Shown piece after piece: positions 6,332-8,054 of a stretch of 8,054 nucleotides of DNA (position 1 is its first letter; the number at the start of each line of letters is the position of its first letter). A program made the translations under genes and the position numbers. This stretch comes from Lentzea sp. (GTDB lineage Bacteria > Actinomycetota > Actinomycetes > Mycobacteriales > Pseudonocardiaceae). The notes beneath the pieces are model-generated. The model had not been told where the DNA came from. It ran no database searches and saw nothing but the letters and a program-made list of their open reading frames with translations. The DNA lies in the NCBI GenBank assembly GCA_030146905.1, contig JASLAV010000607.1, positions 1-8,054 of the forward strand. The letters run 5' to 3'.

Positions 6332-6619
6332 GTGACAACGTTGACGCGCGATGCCCGGTCTGCGACGCCGGCGGCAGCGGACGCGCTGATCAAGACCCTG
6401 CACGAGGACCTGAGCGGGCTGCCGGCCAGCGCGCAGCTGGACGCCGTGCTGTGCCTGCTGGAGGCGGCCCGGTTGATGCTGCACGCTCACGGCCGGACGC
6501 GGGGTGAGCTGACCGGTGACGACCTCGACGACATCCGCGCGACCATGCGCGCCGCGTCGCTCTCGGTGCGCAGCTACCTGTGGCGGACCGGTGACACCGA
6601 TCCGGTCGCACCGGAGTGA
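6332..6619 (+). CDS. Hypothetical 95-residue helical protein
   Basis: I do not recognise this protein. It starts at GTG 6332 with GAGGGA (6321-6326) 5 nt upstream, and has the high GC in third codon positions expected of a real gene here. After a short basic/polar N-terminus it looks mostly helical. A first helix spans about 14-30 (AAADALIKTLHEDLSGL). A second, very hydrophobic and Leu/Ala-rich, spans about 33-53 (SAQLDAVLCLLEAARLMLHAH). A third spans about 62-85 (DDLDDIRATMRAASLSVRSYL). There is no signal peptide or clear membrane segment, and only one cysteine (Cys41). It diverges from luxR and its stop is 5 nt from the stop of the convergent MFS gene. A small regulatory or partner protein is conceivable, but no function can be assigned. 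Confidence 0.7.
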   Translation: MTTLTRDARSATPAAADALIKTLHEDLSGLPASAQLDAVLCLLEAARLMLHAHGRTRGELTGDDLDDIRATMRAASLSVRSYLWRTGDTDPVAPE

Positions 6620-6624
6620 GGTCG

Positions 6625-7902
6625 TCAAGACGCCGCCGTACGCGCGCCTTCTGCCGGCACTCGCGCCGTGGCCGCCCCGCGCAGGTCCGGCAGGAAGGTC
6701 ATGGCGATCGCCGCGCAGGCCATGAAGCCCGCGCACACCAGCAGACCGCCGCCGAAGCCCGCACCGGTCGCGAGCACGCCCAGCGTGAGCGGGGCGAACG
6801 CGGAGACGCCGCGCGCGATGTTGTAGCAGAACCCGGCACCGGTCGTGCGCACCCTGGTCGGGAACAGCTCGCCGAGGTACACGCCGAAGATGCCTGCGTA
6901 GGCCGCGAAGAAGGCGAACAGCGGGCCCAGCCACAGCAACGCCGTGCGGTCGGCGGCGATCACGTACAGCGGCAGGGTCAGCGCCACCCCCGCCAGCGAC
7001 AGGATCAGCGCGTTCTTGTGGCCGATCCGGTCGGCGATCAGGCCGAAGACGTTGTAGCCGAAGAACATCCCGAGGTTGAGCACCGTCAGGAACAGCGCGA
7101 CCGTCGCTGCCGGGATGCCCTTGTCGGCCTGCAGGTAGGTCGGCAGCCACGTGGAGGCGCCCCAGGCCCCGAACATCGCGAACCCGGCGACGACCGCTCC
7201 GAGCACAGTGCGTTTGCGCAGTTCCGGGGCGAAGATCTCCCTCACCTTCACCGGCGTGGTCTTCTGCTGAGCCCATTCGGCCGACTCGCGGAAGAACACC
7301 CCGACGATGACCAGCGGGATCACCACGCCCACCCCGCCGAGGAAGAACAACAGGCGCCAGTTCGGCAGCAGCGCGCCCGACAGCAGAGCGGCGACCACCC
7401 CGCCGATCGGGAACGAACTGAGCACGAACGCGACCGCCCGGCCTCGTTGCGCGGCCGGCCAGGTCTCGATCACGTAGGCCGACGCCACGCCCCAGACCCC
7501 GCCCAGGCCCATGCCGGCCAGGAAGCGCAGCACGACGAACAGCGTGAAGCCCGGCACCACCAGGATCGCCGCGGTGAACACGCCGAACACCGCGAGCGAG
7601 AGCATCAACGCCCGCTTGCGGCCGTAGTTGTCGGCGAGCCAGCCGACGGTCACGCTGCTCACCCCGATGCCGAGCAGGGTCGCGGTGGCGAGCAGACCGC
7701 CCTGGGTGGTCGTCAGTCCGAGGTCGGCACGGATCACGGGCAACGCGAAGGACAGGAGCAGGATCTCCAGCGCGTCGAACATGTAGGCGACGAACGAGCC
7801 GAAGAGCACAACCCACCGGTTGGATCCACTCAAGCGAACCAGTCCATTCAGTCGTCGGGGTTCTTCACGATCCGCGCGGCGACGCACGATGGCGGGCGGC
7901 AC
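6625..7902 (-). CDS. MFS transporter, metabolite:H+ symporter type
   Basis: The 425-residue protein is a 12-helix major facilitator. Helix 1 begins near residue 30 and contains the acidic motif MFDALEILLLSFALP (41-55). The loop 2-3 signature GWLADNYGRKR is at 87-97, and its repeat GLIADRIGHKN in the second half is at 287-297. RESAEW (205-210) and the basic PELRKR loop (226-231) mark the central cytoplasmic segment. GELFPTRVRTTG (344-355) is typical of sugar, aromatic-acid and sialate/metabolite:H+ symporter families. The substrate cannot be told; import of a small acid or movement of the cluster product are both possible. The start is uncertain. GTG 7900-7902 gives the length above, but no Shine-Dalgarno site is visible there or before the in-frame GTG at 7885-7887. 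The C-terminus is Ala/Arg-rich and disordered. Its membership in the cluster is unproven. Confidence 0.9.
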   Translation of the reverse strand: MPPAIVRRRADREEPRRLNGLVRLSGSNRWVVLFGSFVAYMFDALEILLLSFALPVIRADLGLTTTQGGLLATATLLGIGVSSVTVGWLADNYGRKRALMLSLAVFGVFTAAILVVPGFTLFVVLRFLAGMGLGGVWGVASAYVIETWPAAQRGRAVAFVLSSFPIGGVVAALLSGALLPNWRLLFFLGGVGVVIPLVIVGVFFRESAEWAQQKTTPVKVREIFAPELRKRTVLGAVVAGFAMFGAWGASTWLPTYLQADKGIPAATVALFLTVLNLGMFFGYNVFGLIADRIGHKNALILSLAGVALTLPLYVIAADRTALLWLGPLFAFFAAYAGIFGVYLGELFPTRVRTTGAGFCYNIARGVSAFAPLTLGVLATGAGFGGGLLVCAGFMACAAIAMTFLPDLRGAATARVPAEGARTAAS

Positions 7903-8054
7903 AAGCGCGAAATCGAGTAAATGCCGGTCCGATTTCTGCCCGGTTCGCAGTCGTCGCGGACGCCGCTCGAGTACGCGCCCGGCGACTCGACCGTCCAGAA
8001 AGGACGTAAAGACGCCGTTCTCCCTGGAAGATTGATAATTCCTGACGGGCCCCG
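7903..8054. promoter_or_regulatory. Upstream region of the MFS gene
   Basis: I see no gene in these 152 bases. The region contains an AT-rich block (8031-8040, ATTGATAATT) and an ATTCCTGA element (8038-8045). The latter is the reverse complement of TCAGGAAT, also found in the dyad at 1521-1533. It lies about 135 nt upstream of the MFS start, where a promoter or operator could be. No -10/-35 pair is convincing, and the window ends before the next gene to the right can be seen. Confidence 0.3.

Noticed and set aside
6588..6614. CCGGTG / CACCGG inverted repeat at the end of the small gene as a terminator
   Set aside because: The stem is only 6 bp with a 15-nt loop inside coding sequence; too weak to call.
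6616..7920. 434-codon plus-strand frame opposite the MFS gene
   Set aside because: It is a highly charged, Gln/Glu/His/Arg-rich sequence mirroring hydrophobic codons of the transporter; a textbook antisense shadow.
1..8054. CRISPR arrays, tRNA/rRNA genes, insertion sequences, attachment sites
   Set aside because: No repeat-spacer pattern, tRNA-like cloverleaf, transposase frame or terminal inverted repeats were seen on reading both strands.

Overview
The window is high-GC (about 70-75% in most genes) and reads like an actinomycete. Frequent GTG starts, GGAG-type ribosome binding sites and actinobacterial-looking isoprenoid enzymes support this. A Pseudonocardiales-type host (Amycolatopsis/Saccharothrix/Actinosynnema relatives) is my guess, not something the sequence proves. 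It looks like one edge of a secondary-metabolite cluster for a terpenoid or prenylated compound, probably a methylated one.

Layout. Positions 1-1449 (minus strand) hold two SAM-dependent methyltransferase genes in one transcription unit. The promoter-proximal gene resembles enzymes that C-methylate prenyl diphosphates (GPP 2-C-methyltransferase / BezA type). The distal gene, cut by the window edge, resembles RebM-type small-molecule methyltransferases. Positions 1450-1841 are a divergent control region with a good minus-strand promoter (TTGACA, 17 nt, CAGGAT) and several dyads. Positions 1842-5795 (plus strand) are a tight three-gene operon, ispH-dxs-ispG. These are the first and the last two enzymes of the MEP (non-mevalonate) isoprenoid pathway. 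A 12-bp perfect hairpin at 5799-5827 separates ispG from a convergent single-domain LuxR/GerE regulator (5838-6230, minus) of visibly lower GC. A 95-residue protein of unknown function (6332-6619, plus) diverges from the regulator. It meets an MFS transporter (6625-7902, minus) tail to tail with 5 nt between stops. The last 150 bases are the transporter's upstream region.

How the parts may work together (inference). The MEP trio would raise supply of IPP and DMAPP. The divergently transcribed methyltransferase could methylate a prenyl diphosphate or a prenylated intermediate, giving non-canonical (C6, C11 or C16-type) building blocks. The second methyltransferase would tailor the product, the LuxR protein would control the cluster and the MFS protein would move a substrate or product. 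No terpene cyclase, prenyltransferase or prenyl diphosphate synthase lies in the window. If the idea is right, such a gene should lie to the left of position 1 or beyond 8054. The heptamer CAGGAAT/ATTCCTG occurs four times by eye, each time in non-coding DNA upstream of a minus-strand gene (methyltransferase operon, luxR, MFS), which hints at a shared operator.
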